Positions 1 through 6,848 of a DNA stretch of 52,173 bases are shown piece by piece (the first letter of the stretch is position 1; every line of letters starts with the position of its first letter). The stretch covers positions 1 to 52,173 of the forward strand of contig NZ_CAJURR010000006.1 in the NCBI RefSeq assembly GCF_910589175.1. The letters run 5' to 3'. The DNA comes from an uncultured Lactobacillus sp. GTDB taxonomy: Bacteria > Bacillota > Bacilli > Lactobacillales > Lactobacillaceae. Position numbers and translations under genes: made by a program. The notes below the pieces were generated by a model. The model was not told where the DNA came from and did no database searches. It saw only the letters and a program-made list of their open reading frames with translations.

Positions 1-57
1 ACTTCAGCGTTCTTTTTTAGTCTAGAAAATTACTTTTTTCCCAGACACTTTTTGTTC

Positions 58-74
58 TTATAGTGCTGACTAAA
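58..74. repeat. Distal attachment-site repeat of the integrated element
   Basis: These 17 bases match 7768-7784 at 16 of 17 positions, including an exact 11-base core TGCTGACTAAA. The right copy contains the 3' acceptor end of a tRNA-Thr gene. Tyrosine recombinases commonly target tRNA 3' ends and leave such short direct repeats. The integrase gene begins about 90 bases inside this copy. That this is the element boundary is inferred; only 57 bases of presumed chromosome are visible to its left. Confidence 0.65.
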
Positions 75-138
75 AGCATAGAGGTTCTAGTCAACATCCT
101 TGATATATCAATATTTTTAATAGACACGATACTTGCGA

Positions 139-160
139 AGTGCAAATAAAGTGCATTTTT
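139..160. other. Candidate integrase arm-type sites, left end
   Basis: Two direct copies of AGTGCA (139-144 and 150-155) lie 11 bases apart just beyond the integrase stop codon. The second is followed by T5AAC. Related motifs recur near the right end at 7634-7682, partly inverted. Paired short repeats inside both ends of an element are what arm-binding sites of lambda-type integrases look like. The role is inferred. Confidence 0.4.
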
Positions 161-162
161 AA

Positions 163-1392
163 CTAACAATTCCAAAGCTGTGAATTTTCTTTATAGGATT
201 CTCGATTTTCCTTTACGTAAGTTGAAAGAAAAACTTGAATAGTATTTCCCATTCTTTGGCAAGCATACATATTAGATATGCGATTGTCATTACCAAGTAA
301 ACTGCTTAAATAAACTCTCAAAGAATACAAAGCTAAAACTGTATCTTTTTGCTTTTCAATCCCTGCATTCTTGCAAACAGCTTTTAATTTTTCATTTAAG
401 CTTTTTTGTGTCACTGGTAATTGGTTATTTGAACTAATTGATTTATAATTATGTAAGTTCAGAAAAATGTATCCCGATGTATTTTTTAAACCATATTCAT
501 CGAGGTACTTTTTTTGTTTAATCTGAAAATCTTTAATCAAATCAATTACCTCAGTATTCTTAATTGGCAAACAATATCTATAAGCGCCTTTGGGTCTGTC
601 TTTCAAAGAACCATTAGGCTTTTTTTCAGACCAGCTATCGTCGATTTTAAAAGTATAAGAACCCTCATACTCTACTAATTGGTCAAACTTTAATACTTGT
701 AATTCTTCTGGTCGTAATCCCAGATAAGTATCTACAATTAAAGCTAACCTAGATACAGAATTAGCAATCGTGGCTCCTTTATATTCTTTAAGTAATTCTT
801 CCCTTAAAACACTAATTTCATCTTTAGAAAAAAGATGCCATTTTCTACCTGTGCTGAAATCAGACTGCTTAAAGAATAATTTTAGATAGCCTTTAGGAAT
901 TGGATTTACAGCAAGAACAGCCTTATCTATAAGAAAAGTAAAGAAAGTTCGAAAATGTGCCAAAGTTACATCTATCACAGTGCTCTTTTTAACACTTGCT
1001 TTAGGATGATTATTAAGATACCAATGCCCAAAATCGTTAAAGAAATGCTGGTCAACATCTCGCAACTGAATACCTACTTTATTTTCATACTTAAGGTATT
1101 TACCCAATAAAGTTAAAGAATATCTCCAGCTTCGATTAGTTGTCGCAGTAATAGACTGAGCCTTTTTCTCAACAAATTTGGTGTACTCAATTAGAAGTTG
1201 GGATTCATCAGTAATACTTGGTAAGCCATTCTTATAGCTCGCATATTTCACTTTCAAATCAATTTCAAGCTTCTGTGCTTCAAGCTTACTATCAGCTCTT
1301 CTTGTTACACTTTTACGCTTGCCATTGACCATTGGTTGAATTCGCACTAGCCAAAGGCCTTTATATTTGCCCTTTAGAATTTTTTTGATCAT
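163..1392 (-). CDS. int: Tyrosine recombinase (phage/ICE-type integrase)
   Basis: This 409-residue protein is a site-specific recombinase expected to integrate and excise the element. It has an N-terminal arm-binding-like region (about 1-60), a core-binding SAM-like domain (about 65-170) and a catalytic domain (about 180-400). Visible catalytic positions are Arg227 (GLRPEE), Lys268, Tyr356-x-x-Arg359, Asn383 and the nucleophile Tyr392 in STYVKE. The two usual histidines of H-x-x-R and H/W are therefore Tyr and Asn, substitutions that occur in some active family members. The start has a good ribosome site (AGAGG, 6 bases before ATG). The gene sits next to the distal att repeat and follows xis. 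Integrase is secure; activity is inferred. Confidence 0.93.
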   Translation of the reverse strand: MIKKILKGKYKGLWLVRIQPMVNGKRKSVTRRADSKLEAQKLEIDLKVKYASYKNGLPSITDESQLLIEYTKFVEKKAQSITATTNRSWRYSLTLLGKYLKYENKVGIQLRDVDQHFFNDFGHWYLNNHPKASVKKSTVIDVTLAHFRTFFTFLIDKAVLAVNPIPKGYLKLFFKQSDFSTGRKWHLFSKDEISVLREELLKEYKGATIANSVSRLALIVDTYLGLRPEELQVLKFDQLVEYEGSYTFKIDDSWSEKKPNGSLKDRPKGAYRYCLPIKNTEVIDLIKDFQIKQKKYLDEYGLKNTSGYIFLNLHNYKSISSNNQLPVTQKSLNEKLKAVCKNAGIEKQKDTVLALYSLRVYLSSLLGNDNRISNMYACQRMGNTIQVFLSTYVKENRESYKENSQLWNC

Positions 1393-1410
1393 ATTAAACC
1401 TCTTTTATAA

Positions 1411-1452
1411 AAAGAGAGCGGAATAATGATCTCTTACATTATCCGCCCTCTT
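1411..1452 (-). terminator. Hairpin between xis and int
   Basis: A GC-containing inverted repeat (arms about GCGG-A-ATAATG and CATTATCCGC, flanked by AAAGAG/CTCTT) occupies the gap between xis and int on the transcribed strand. It has no long T run, so it could be an attenuator or mRNA-stabilising structure rather than a true terminator. Confidence 0.4.
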
Positions 1453-1454
1453 AA

Positions 1455-1649
1455 TTATTTTGTCCAAACTTTTTCTTGGTGATAACCTGCATCTTTTAAC
1501 CAATCAACGACTTGATCAATCAAGTAAAAAGGTCTACCGCCTGGTAGTTGATGGTAGGGCATACCCGCTTTCCGAAATTTATACAATAGCGTTGTACTAA
1601 TTCCTAAAGCCTCACATAATTCTTTACCAGTTAGATATTTGATCATCAT
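1455..1649 (-). CDS. xis: Excisionase-like MerR-type HTH protein
   Basis: This small protein of 64 residues has a winged-helix pattern of the HTH_17/Xis type: TGKELCEALGISTTLLYKFR (about 7-26) is the helix-turn-helix and the GGRPFY turn (about 37-42) is the wing. Such proteins bind att DNA and direct the integrase towards excision. It lies directly upstream of int in the same orientation, the usual arrangement. AAGGAG precedes two adjacent ATG codons (1649 and 1646), and either may be the start. The family is clear from the pattern; the excision role is inferred from context. Confidence 0.75.
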   Translation of the reverse strand: MMIKYLTGKELCEALGISTTLLYKFRKAGMPYHQLPGGRPFYLIDQVVDWLKDAGYHQEKVWTK

Positions 1650-1738
1650 TATTCTCCTTAAATTGTTTTATAAGCAATTTTGGGATAGAATCAAATTAGT
1701 CGAGATTCTAGTCATTGCTTTTGTCGCTATCAGCATGA

Positions 1739-2311
1739 CTAGTATTTTTTTTGTGATTTTATCTTCCAAATTGCTTCTGCTATTTCTTCATCTTTAATTA
1801 GTTCATTTTTTAGATCACTATACGTATCCTCGGTTAACTTTAAAGAAACAATTCTTCTTTTCAATTGCTCAAACGAATCTACTACTTGATTTGAAATGTT
1901 ACATTCAAAATAAAAACTAAGTGGATCATATGGTGTAGTGATATAAATTGAACGAGCATTGAGATAACGATCATGGTATCGTGCAGGCGCCATTTTATCA
2001 ATTTCCCAAGGATCTAAAAGAGTAAGCAATTGACCATAGTCGTAATCGTTGGGTCTAAGGTCATTAATTACTATGAATTCCTGACCTTTGTACTCTTGAA
2101 AGTGATCACGTTGAGACCCAAGAATAATAAAATTGTTGGGATGTAATTCTTCTAAAACTTCACGAACAAGTTTTGTTTTTCCAATTCCAGAAGATCCCCA
2201 AATCCAATAAGTGGTACACTTTTGTCCTTTAAAGTCTTTTAAAAATCGTTGATGTTTTTTATAAGCTAAAATGTCTTCAATATGATCCAACAACGTTTTA
2301 TGTTTTGCCAT
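1739..2311 (-). CDS. Superfamily 3 helicase part of a split Rep
   Basis: These 190 residues contain an SF3/RNA-helicase-type P-loop ATPase like the helicase half of CRESS-type Rep proteins. Visible motifs are Walker A GSSGIGKT (39-46), Walker B FIVINDLRP (79-87), motif C SIYITTPYDP (121-130) and an arginine-finger-like LKRRI (about 150-154). It should unwind DNA during rolling-circle replication of the excised element. The ATG overlaps the end of the HUH Rep gene by 46 bases in another frame and has no convincing Shine-Dalgarno. The same reading frame is open upstream (ending in QEKIGVLE before Met1) and joins smoothly onto Rep, so the two may be one protein made by -1 frameshifting, or an ancestral fusion broken by an indel. 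Confidence 0.8.
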   Translation of the reverse strand: MAKHKTLLDHIEDILAYKKHQRFLKDFKGQKCTTYWIWGSSGIGKTKLVREVLEELHPNNFIILGSQRDHFQEYKGQEFIVINDLRPNDYDYGQLLTLLDPWEIDKMAPARYHDRYLNARSIYITTPYDPLSFYFECNISNQVVDSFEQLKRRIVSLKLTEDTYSDLKNELIKDEEIAEAIWKIKSQKKY

Positions 2312-2805
2312 CTCAAGGACACCAATTTTTTCTTGAAGTTCTTCTTTGTTAATTGTTCATTTGAATAATCATCAATAAAATTCTCTATGTCATGTCTTGA
2401 CGGTTTATTAACTTTTTCCCTAATTTGTTTAATCCTTGTTACAAAGTCAAAAGATGCAACTACTTCACTAGGATCATAATGATGTTTATTTTTGGCATTA
2501 GTTGTCTTATGAATTAAGTAACTATATCCATTATTAATGGTATTGTGCCAAACTTCGACATATTGTTGATCATTAAATAATTTAGCAATACGGGAAATTG
2601 TTTTTGCATCTTTAAATTTTAAAATCACATGAAAATGTGGTCTAATTGGTTCGCCTTTTTCGTTAACATCTTTGTCATGAAGAATATACGCCCATTGTTC
2701 GGCATTCGACTTTTCAAGTAGCTCTTTTAAGTCTTCCTGTTTGAATGGAAGGTGTTCAATGTCTTGGGTATACATGAATTGTCTGGCTCTTACAGCCTTT
2801 TTCAT
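2266..2805 (-). CDS. rep: HUH endonuclease Rep (rolling-circle replication initiator)
   Basis: This 179-residue Rep is of the Rep_2/pMV158 RepB type. The HUH motif is RPHFHVIL (His57 and His59), and the catalytic-tyrosine helix is NNGYSYLIHKTT (Tyr94/Tyr96) followed by the typical K-rich H-Y. It should nick one strand at the origin and start rolling-circle replication, or mobilisation, of the excised circle. The ATG at 2805 was chosen because AAGGAGA lies 9 bases upstream; an upstream in-frame GTG at 2829 lacks this. The last 15 codons overlap the helicase gene and look unlike a natural C-terminus, which suggests a frameshift relative to an HUH-helicase fusion. Hairpin-rich DNA just upstream may be its target. 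Confidence 0.85.
   Translation of the reverse strand: MKKAVRARQFMYTQDIEHLPFKQEDLKELLEKSNAEQWAYILHDKDVNEKGEPIRPHFHVILKFKDAKTISRIAKLFNDQQYVEVWHNTINNGYSYLIHKTTNAKNKHHYDPSEVVASFDFVTRIKQIREKVNKPSRHDIENFIDDYSNEQLTKKNFKKKLVSLRWQNIKRCWIILKTF
2327..2332 (-). other. A6 tract at the Rep/helicase frame junction
   Basis: On the transcribed strand the Rep frame reads AAG AAA AAA TTG. A -1 slip on the six A residues would continue as ATT GGT GTC CTT GAG ATG into the helicase frame, giving one HUH-SF3 protein. The heptamer G-AAA-AAA is not an ideal slippery site, so an ancestral indel is equally possible. Confidence 0.4.
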
Positions 2806-2833
2806 CTTTACCACTCTCCTTTTTTGCACAATT

Positions 2834-2982
2834 TACACAATCTTGTGTAGGGCTGAATAACAAGCTCTCAGCCCAGAGCAATAGTGATTATGGATACTTT
2901 ACACAACACATTTTACATAAAAGTGCGAGTGCCTTCGCTTACGCATTATCCCTTGTCAGGGCACGCGTGCTACGGCACTCGC
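2834..2982. other. Hairpin-rich candidate origin (dso/oriT) upstream of rep
   Basis: Several perfect inverted repeats are packed here: TACACAA/TTGTGTA (2834-2849), GGGCTGA/TCAGCCC (2850-2856 and 2868-2874), GCGAGTGCC/GGCACTCGC (2925-2933 and 2974-2982), CCCT-TGTC-AGGG (2950-2961) and the palindrome GCACGCGTGC (2961-2970) inside the last large stem. The 2921-2985 part is strikingly G+C-rich against an AT-rich element. The direct repeat TTTACACAA occurs twice nearby. This is how double-strand origins of rolling-circle replicons often look. The nick site is not identified, and a role as attenuator in the operon is an alternative. Confidence 0.5.
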
Positions 2983-2989
2983 GTTCCTT

Positions 2990-3520
2990 TTATTTGGTTC
3001 CTTCGCTGATTAGATAATACCCTTGTCGTTCAAAACCTGTGAAAGAATAGTCAGGATTCTGACTAACAATTGATTCACGTAGTTTGTTTAGGTTGTCATC
3101 CAACAATTTAGCTGCAGCAATGTTGATTGGTAATCTAATACAAATGTATAATTTATTATCTCTATATTCGCCATAGCTTTGGTAAAGATAAGAATTATAT
3201 GTTTGTGTGATCGCATTAATTTTTCTTTTGCCTGTAAATTCATTAATTTCTGCTGGAATTACCAACATATGCTGAATATCAAATGTCAGCAAAAGTGATT
3301 TAATATAGTTAATTAAACTTTTGTGAACAATTTGAATTGCTAAAATGAGTAAACAGATTCCAGCAATAATAGTATTTACGATTAATGATTGAGCAATTTT
3401 TACTTTCCAAAAGTAAAATAGTGCCCAATTAATGGAAGTCAAAATTAATGTGCCCAAAAACATCATAAAAGGTAAATATAACTTAATGGGACTGGGTTGA
3501 TATTTATGATTTTCAATCAT
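2990..3520 (-). CDS. Two-TM membrane protein of the mobile element
   Basis: This 176-residue protein is of a family I cannot name. Two hydrophobic helices (about 15-36 and 45-65) are followed by a cytoplasmic-looking domain of about 110 residues with alternating beta/alpha character. Its ATG overlaps the stop of the FtsK-like gene by 4 bases (ATGA), and AAAGGAGG precedes it, so the two are probably translationally coupled. Placement beside an FtsK/TcpA-like ATPase suggests a membrane partner in DNA transfer or partition; this is inference from context only. Confidence 0.6.
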   Translation of the reverse strand: MIENHKYQPSPIKLYLPFMMFLGTLILTSINWALFYFWKVKIAQSLIVNTIIAGICLLILAIQIVHKSLINYIKSLLLTFDIQHMLVIPAEINEFTGKRKINAITQTYNSYLYQSYGEYRDNKLYICIRLPINIAAAKLLDDNLNKLRESIVSQNPDYSFTGFERQGYYLISEGTK

Positions 3521-3829
3521 AAAATTCCTCCTTTGATATTGTACGTAGGTGTTAATAGAGGTAACACCTGAAATGGATGAGTATTGTCGGTTATTTGAAA
3601 AAGACCTGTACCTTTTCCCGTTGGTATTAATATCCCATCAGGATCAATATCAAAAAGAAATTGTGTTGTTTTCTTATTGATATTGCCCAACTGCAAGCAT
3701 ACATTTGCCTGCTCACGAACGGCGATGGGAATAGCATCATTGCTAAAACGCTGGCTAATCAAAAGCAGGTGCACTTTCGTTGCTCTACCAAGAAGAGATA
3801 TCTGTGAGAGTAATGAGAAAAAAGTATCT
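3517..3829 (-). pseudogene. C-terminal part of FtsK/SpoIIIE-like ATPase (-1 frame)
   Basis: This segment continues the ATPase encoded at 3831-4592 but in the -1 frame. Translated from the A7 tract it reads KDTFFSLLSQISLLGRATKV followed by HLLLISQRFSNDAIP, the sensor-like end of the RecA fold in FtsK proteins. It ends at 3517, overlapping the next gene. A GTG at 3774 has no clear ribosome site, so independent translation is unlikely to be meaningful. It is either reached by -1 frameshifting at the A7 tract or is the disconnected tail of a broken gene. Confidence 0.7.
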
Positions 3830-3830
3830 T

Positions 3831-4592
3831 TTATTTTTTTGGCAATCCATCAGTTAAAGCCAGCACTTCATCAATACAAACTGTTAAATGCTTGAAGTGA
3901 TGATGTGGATCGATGTAAAGGATTCTTTGACGCACATATATCTCTTTAACGACATTAGCCAATAGTTCATTACATTGGTTAACAAAATCGCTATTTGACA
4001 TTTCTTCGGTTGGAAAGATTGTTCTATCTTCTAAACCATAGACATGCGCCCAACGCGCTGGCACATCACATTTTGGATCGATTATATACAGGTCAGAAAT
4101 ATCTTTTAAATAAAGAACTGTAAGTAAATATGTCAGCGTGTAGGACTTACCTGAACCAGAATTTCCAGCAATCAAAATTGAAGTTACTTTGTCATAGTCG
4201 ATAGATACATCTTGCATTATTTCAATGTCTTTATTAGGATTGGAAGCAAGGTATGCATTCATATCTGTAATTGTGAGTCTTCTACTAATGCCAGTCCACG
4301 GATAGTAGAAGGCTCTTTTATTTCCAAAGTCTTCTTCATTTGTTGCAACAAGATACATAGTTGACTGCTTTAGCAAAGATTTAAGCGGATACAATGCAGA
4401 ATTGGCAATCTTATAAATCCGCTGATAAAGGTCATTATCAATGATGTAACTTGCAGGTAAATGAGGAATGAAAAGAAAGCCATCATTCAACACCTTGACT
4501 TTAAAGCTGTTCGTATAACTTGTTTCACCTGAAAGATCAAGTGACATATTGAGACATTGGGTAATATAACGAGCAGTTTCACTACTTGACAT
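3831..4592 (-). CDS. FtsK/SpoIIIE (TcpA)-like DNA translocase, N-terminal and Walker part
   Basis: These 253 residues of a DNA-pumping ATPase resemble the FtsK/TcpA coupling proteins of Gram-positive conjugative and mobilisable elements. Walker A is GNSGSGKS (about 149-156) and Walker B is LTVCIDEVLAL near the C-terminus. The frame stops right after Walker B at CCA AAA AAA TAA, while the rest of the RecA fold is open in the -1 frame, so the full product would be about 357 residues. There is no separate transmembrane segment; the 2-TM protein downstream could supply the membrane anchor. The start ATG overlaps the upstream stop (TAATG), implying coupled translation. The family is clear; functionality depends on frameshifting. 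Confidence 0.8.
   Translation of the reverse strand: MSSSETARYITQCLNMSLDLSGETSYTNSFKVKVLNDGFLFIPHLPASYIIDNDLYQRIYKIANSALYPLKSLLKQSTMYLVATNEEDFGNKRAFYYPWTGISRRLTITDMNAYLASNPNKDIEIMQDVSIDYDKVTSILIAGNSGSGKSYTLTYLLTVLYLKDISDLYIIDPKCDVPARWAHVYGLEDRTIFPTEEMSNSDFVNQCNELLANVVKEIYVRQRILYIDPHHHFKHLTVCIDEVLALTDGLPKK
3834..3840 (-). other. A7 slippery-type tract followed by stop codon in the FtsK-like gene
   Basis: On the coding strand the sequence is CC-A-AAA-AAA-TAA: an A-AAA-AAA heptamer in the right phase for -1 ribosomal slippage with a stop codon as the next codon. Slippage gives ATA AAA GAT and restores the FtsK reading frame to 3517. I see no strong downstream pseudoknot. Polymerase slippage or a simple one-base deletion in the homopolymer would look the same. 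Confidence 0.55.
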
Positions 4593-4903
4593 TATTTCAT
4601 CACCTCAAGCCCGTTAGCTTTGAAGTATACGTTATTCCCAACTTCACAAGCTTCGAGATTTTGAAATTTAATTTTGGTAAACATAGATGGTAGGCTAACC
4701 TTATTAGGAAATTTAACCTTAAATGGTTCTGTTCCTTCAGCAATAAACCAGCATTGATAACTCATTACTTCATCTGTAGGTTTTCCATTGACCCATTTAA
4801 CTTGAGTATCTAAATTAATAGATAATGAGTAAGTTGAGACGTCACTTGGAATGTACATTTTGGCTAGTGCTTCTGAGTAGCCACTTGTTCGTTTGATTTT
4901 CAT
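4592..4903 (-). CDS. Small element protein, possibly DUF961/HelP-like
   Basis: This 103-residue soluble protein is the first gene of the leftward operon. It has no signal peptide or TM segment. The central NGKPTDEVMSYQCW stretch and the alternating beta pattern recall DUF961 proteins (YdcP/HelP of ICEBs1 and Tn916), OB-fold helicase-loading factors for rolling-circle elements, but the resemblance is by eye and weak. A strong AAGGAGG lies 11 bases before the ATG, and the stop overlaps the FtsK-like start. Its place in a rep-helicase-ftsK operon fits a replication accessory role. Confidence 0.6.
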   Translation of the reverse strand: MKIKRTSGYSEALAKMYIPSDVSTYSLSINLDTQVKWVNGKPTDEVMSYQCWFIAEGTEPFKVKFPNKVSLPSMFTKIKFQNLEACEVGNNVYFKANGLEVMK

Positions 4904-4963
4904 TTTTTGAAAATCCTCCTTAATTAAAATTTATTTTGAAGATTTCTTTAATCTTCACTGTTT

Positions 4964-4992
4964 ACTATAAAGTGTATGATGATAAAATACAC
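4964..4992. promoter_or_regulatory. Divergent promoter region with operator-like palindrome
   Basis: GTGTAT-N9-ATACAC (4972-4992) sits between the leftward replication operon and the rightward regulator gene. A leftward -10 (TATAGT on the minus strand, 4969-4964) and a rightward pair TTTACT (4961-4966)/TAAAAT (4983-4988, 16-base spacing) both overlap or abut it. A repressor bound here could control both directions, as in CI-type switches. The elements are read by eye; binding is inferred. Confidence 0.45.
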
Positions 4993-5039
4993 GTACAGCT
5001 TTATGTTCATAACTTTTGACGGTGAAAGAAGATATTATT

Positions 5040-5999
5040 ATGCCCAAACCTAAATATCCTATTCCTAATAACAATTTTCCTAGATTTATTAATGAATATT
5101 TAAGTGGTCATTCAGACTCACAAAATGACTTTGCGCGCAAAATAAATAAGCTAGTTCCAAAGAAACTAGCTATACCAATAGATAAGTCTGAAATGAAAAG
5201 CGGAAATTCCAATATTTTTAGTTGGAAAAAAGGAAACAGACCCAAAGAACCCGTTATTAGAGAGGCTTTATGTAAGATTTGTACAATTGATTATATTGAA
5301 ACTCTTTTTCTTATTCCAGCTAATGCTACTGAATATTTAATGAAAGTTTATAACTATATAAAGACTTTCATTGAAGACTTTGATATTGGTGAAACGGAAA
5401 TTTCGTTAAATATGTACAATATAGGTTTTATAATATCTAGTAATACTCGTGCAAAAAAATATTTGAATTTGAATTATTTAATAAATTTAATAATTCGTGC
5501 CGAAGAGGATAGAAAAGAAATCTTTAATAATGTTGCCTTAAAAAAGTTCTGTGATAATGGATTTAGTGAAAATGACTATAGTATATTGTTTGAACCGCAA
5601 CCACCATTTACTTTTTTTGAGTTCTCTGATTCTAATCTTCATATGATAAACGAAAAAAATAACTCGTATTTATATCCACCAAGTTGTATGTTTTCTAAAC
5701 TGAGTGAAAGCTTTAATAATTTACAGCCAGATTTAGAATTTATGCTTAGCGATGATGATTGGAACACAGATAACTATAATTATAATTACTTTAGAATGTG
5801 TCTTTTTAATGATACGTCAGATGAAAATATATTATGTTTTAATACAGCAGTCAATTTGCTAATTGAGTGGATAGAAAAACTGGATAAATTTTATTTAAAT
5901 GAGTTAGCTAAAATGGGAATAGATGAAGATAATACTTTTTACAAAAGATCAGCTGAAACTATGCTTGAGAATAATGATTTATTCGGTAAAAGAAAATAA
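5040..5999 (+). CDS. Putative regulator or hypothetical protein, divergent from the replication operon
   Basis: This protein has 319 residues from the ATG at 5040; an upstream in-frame TTG at 5016 is less likely. I do not recognise the family. The N-terminal 80 residues (FARKINKLVPKK..., then NIFSWKKGNRPKEPVIREAL) look like a degenerate helix-turn-helix in which a SWKKGNRxP segment resembles the recognition-helix end of XRE-type repressors. The remainder is acidic, aromatic-rich and without TM segments. Its divergent position across an operator-like palindrome is the usual place of an element repressor. The regulatory role is inferred from position and the weak HTH resemblance. Confidence 0.55.
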   Translation: MPKPKYPIPNNNFPRFINEYLSGHSDSQNDFARKINKLVPKKLAIPIDKSEMKSGNSNIFSWKKGNRPKEPVIREALCKICTIDYIETLFLIPANATEYLMKVYNYIKTFIEDFDIGETEISLNMYNIGFIISSNTRAKKYLNLNYLINLIIRAEEDRKEIFNNVALKKFCDNGFSENDYSILFEPQPPFTFFEFSDSNLHMINEKNNSYLYPPSCMFSKLSESFNNLQPDLEFMLSDDDWNTDNYNYNYFRMCLFNDTSDENILCFNTAVNLLIEWIEKLDKFYLNELAKMGIDEDNTFYKRSAETMLENNDLFGKRK

Positions 6000-6260
6000 T
6001 TAATAATCTTAAATATGAAAATACAAAAGACTATTTAATTCAGAGTATTAAAAATAATATTTTTATTGACACCGATTGGGCAGGTACATTACCTATTTTT
6101 TTAAGCATTAGGTAAATAAAAAATTTAAAAATACAAGATATTGATTATTTGCTCATTATCACCCTGATCATATGAATTTATGATCAAAGTATTCAATTAG
6201 TGACCGTTAAAATATTACTAATGTCAGTAGACGGAAATTATTTATTTTTTAAATAAAATA

Positions 6261-6290
6261 AAACCAAGTTGAAAATCAACTTGGTTTTTT
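6261..6290 (+). terminator. Rho-independent terminator
   Basis: A perfect 12-bp stem, AAACCAAGTTGA/TCAACTTGGTTT, with a 3-base loop is followed by T residues. It can end transcripts from the regulator gene, and because it starts with A residues it may also work leftward for the arsR-cadD unit. Confidence 0.8.
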
Positions 6291-6338
6291 GGCTTAATTA
6301 TTAAGATTTTCTAGAGCTACTTATGAATTAATAGCTAA

Positions 6339-6376
6339 ATTTACCAGCATACTGGTAAATGCTACATACAATGTAG
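6339..6376. other. Two adjacent small hairpins, function unknown
   Basis: ATTTACCAG-CATA-CTGGTAAAT (6339-6360) is immediately followed by CTACAT-ACA-ATGTAG (6362-6376). There is no T run, so these are not ordinary terminators. In a rolling-circle element they could be a single-strand origin or a protein-binding site; this is speculation. Confidence 0.35.
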
Positions 6377-6478
6377 TTCTATTACTAACCTCTTTAGTAA
6401 AGTTTATTAATATAAAATACGTTCTATCTCGATTTTTCGAACAAAACAACCCATTTTGTAAAAATATTAATCGCAATC

Positions 6479-6832
6479 TTATTTATTAAGTTGAGCAAAT
6501 AATTCTTTCAAATCATCATCCTTAATAAAGTAGTACGCCATTTTCCCTCCTTTTTCACGACCTAAAATATTCTCGTCGTAAAGCTTTCTTAAATGGTGTG
6601 AAGCAGTAGCAATACTACAATCCAAAATATATGCAATATCACAAACACAGAGTGATTCTTGTGCAATCAATGAAAAAACGATTTTTAATTTCTTTTCATC
6701 AGAAATCTTAGATAATGCATAAAAGTATTTCTTTATATTTGGTTTGCCAAGAAAGTCTGAAACTTTTATCACTTTATCTGTTTCTACTAATGTTTGGTCA
6801 CAAGTGATATCAGCTTTATCTAAAACGTCCAT
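6479..6832 (-). CDS. cadC: ArsR/SmtB-family metal sensor (CadC-like)
   Basis: This 117-residue winged-helix repressor carries the metal-site motif ESLCVCDIA (Cys62 and Cys64) and an N-terminal Cys11, matching the Cys cluster that binds Cd/Pb/Zn in CadC. The DNA-binding helix is around SIATASHHLRKL (73-84). It should release its operator on binding metal. It follows the CadD-type transporter on the same strand with a 16-base gap and is probably co-transcribed, giving autoregulated resistance through the palindrome at 7486-7517. CadC is the natural name, but which metal it senses cannot be told from sequence. Confidence 0.88.
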   Translation of the reverse strand: MDVLDKADITCDQTLVETDKVIKVSDFLGKPNIKKYFYALSKISDEKKLKIVFSLIAQESLCVCDIAYILDCSIATASHHLRKLYDENILGREKGGKMAYYFIKDDDLKELFAQLNK

Positions 6833-6848
6833 AAGTTTACCTCACTCA

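Larger units (their letters stand above)
6000..6478. other. Non-coding stretch between the regulator and the metal-resistance genes
   Basis: No intact gene is visible. An unstarted open stretch at 6026-6115 on the plus strand (KDYLIQSIKNNIF then DTDWAG and a stop at 6113-6115) may be a decayed gene end. A strong terminator lies at 6261-6290. Two small hairpins follow at 6339-6376. The DNA is otherwise AT-rich and featureless. Confidence 0.6.

Noticed and set aside
4521..4536. TGTTTCACCTGAAAGA as a fourth parS site
   Set aside because: It has two mismatches that break the palindrome and it lies inside the mobile element's FtsK-like gene; probably chance.
6026..6115. Short open stretch with DTDWAG as a gene
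   Set aside because: It has no start codon or ribosome site and only 29 codons; at most a remnant.
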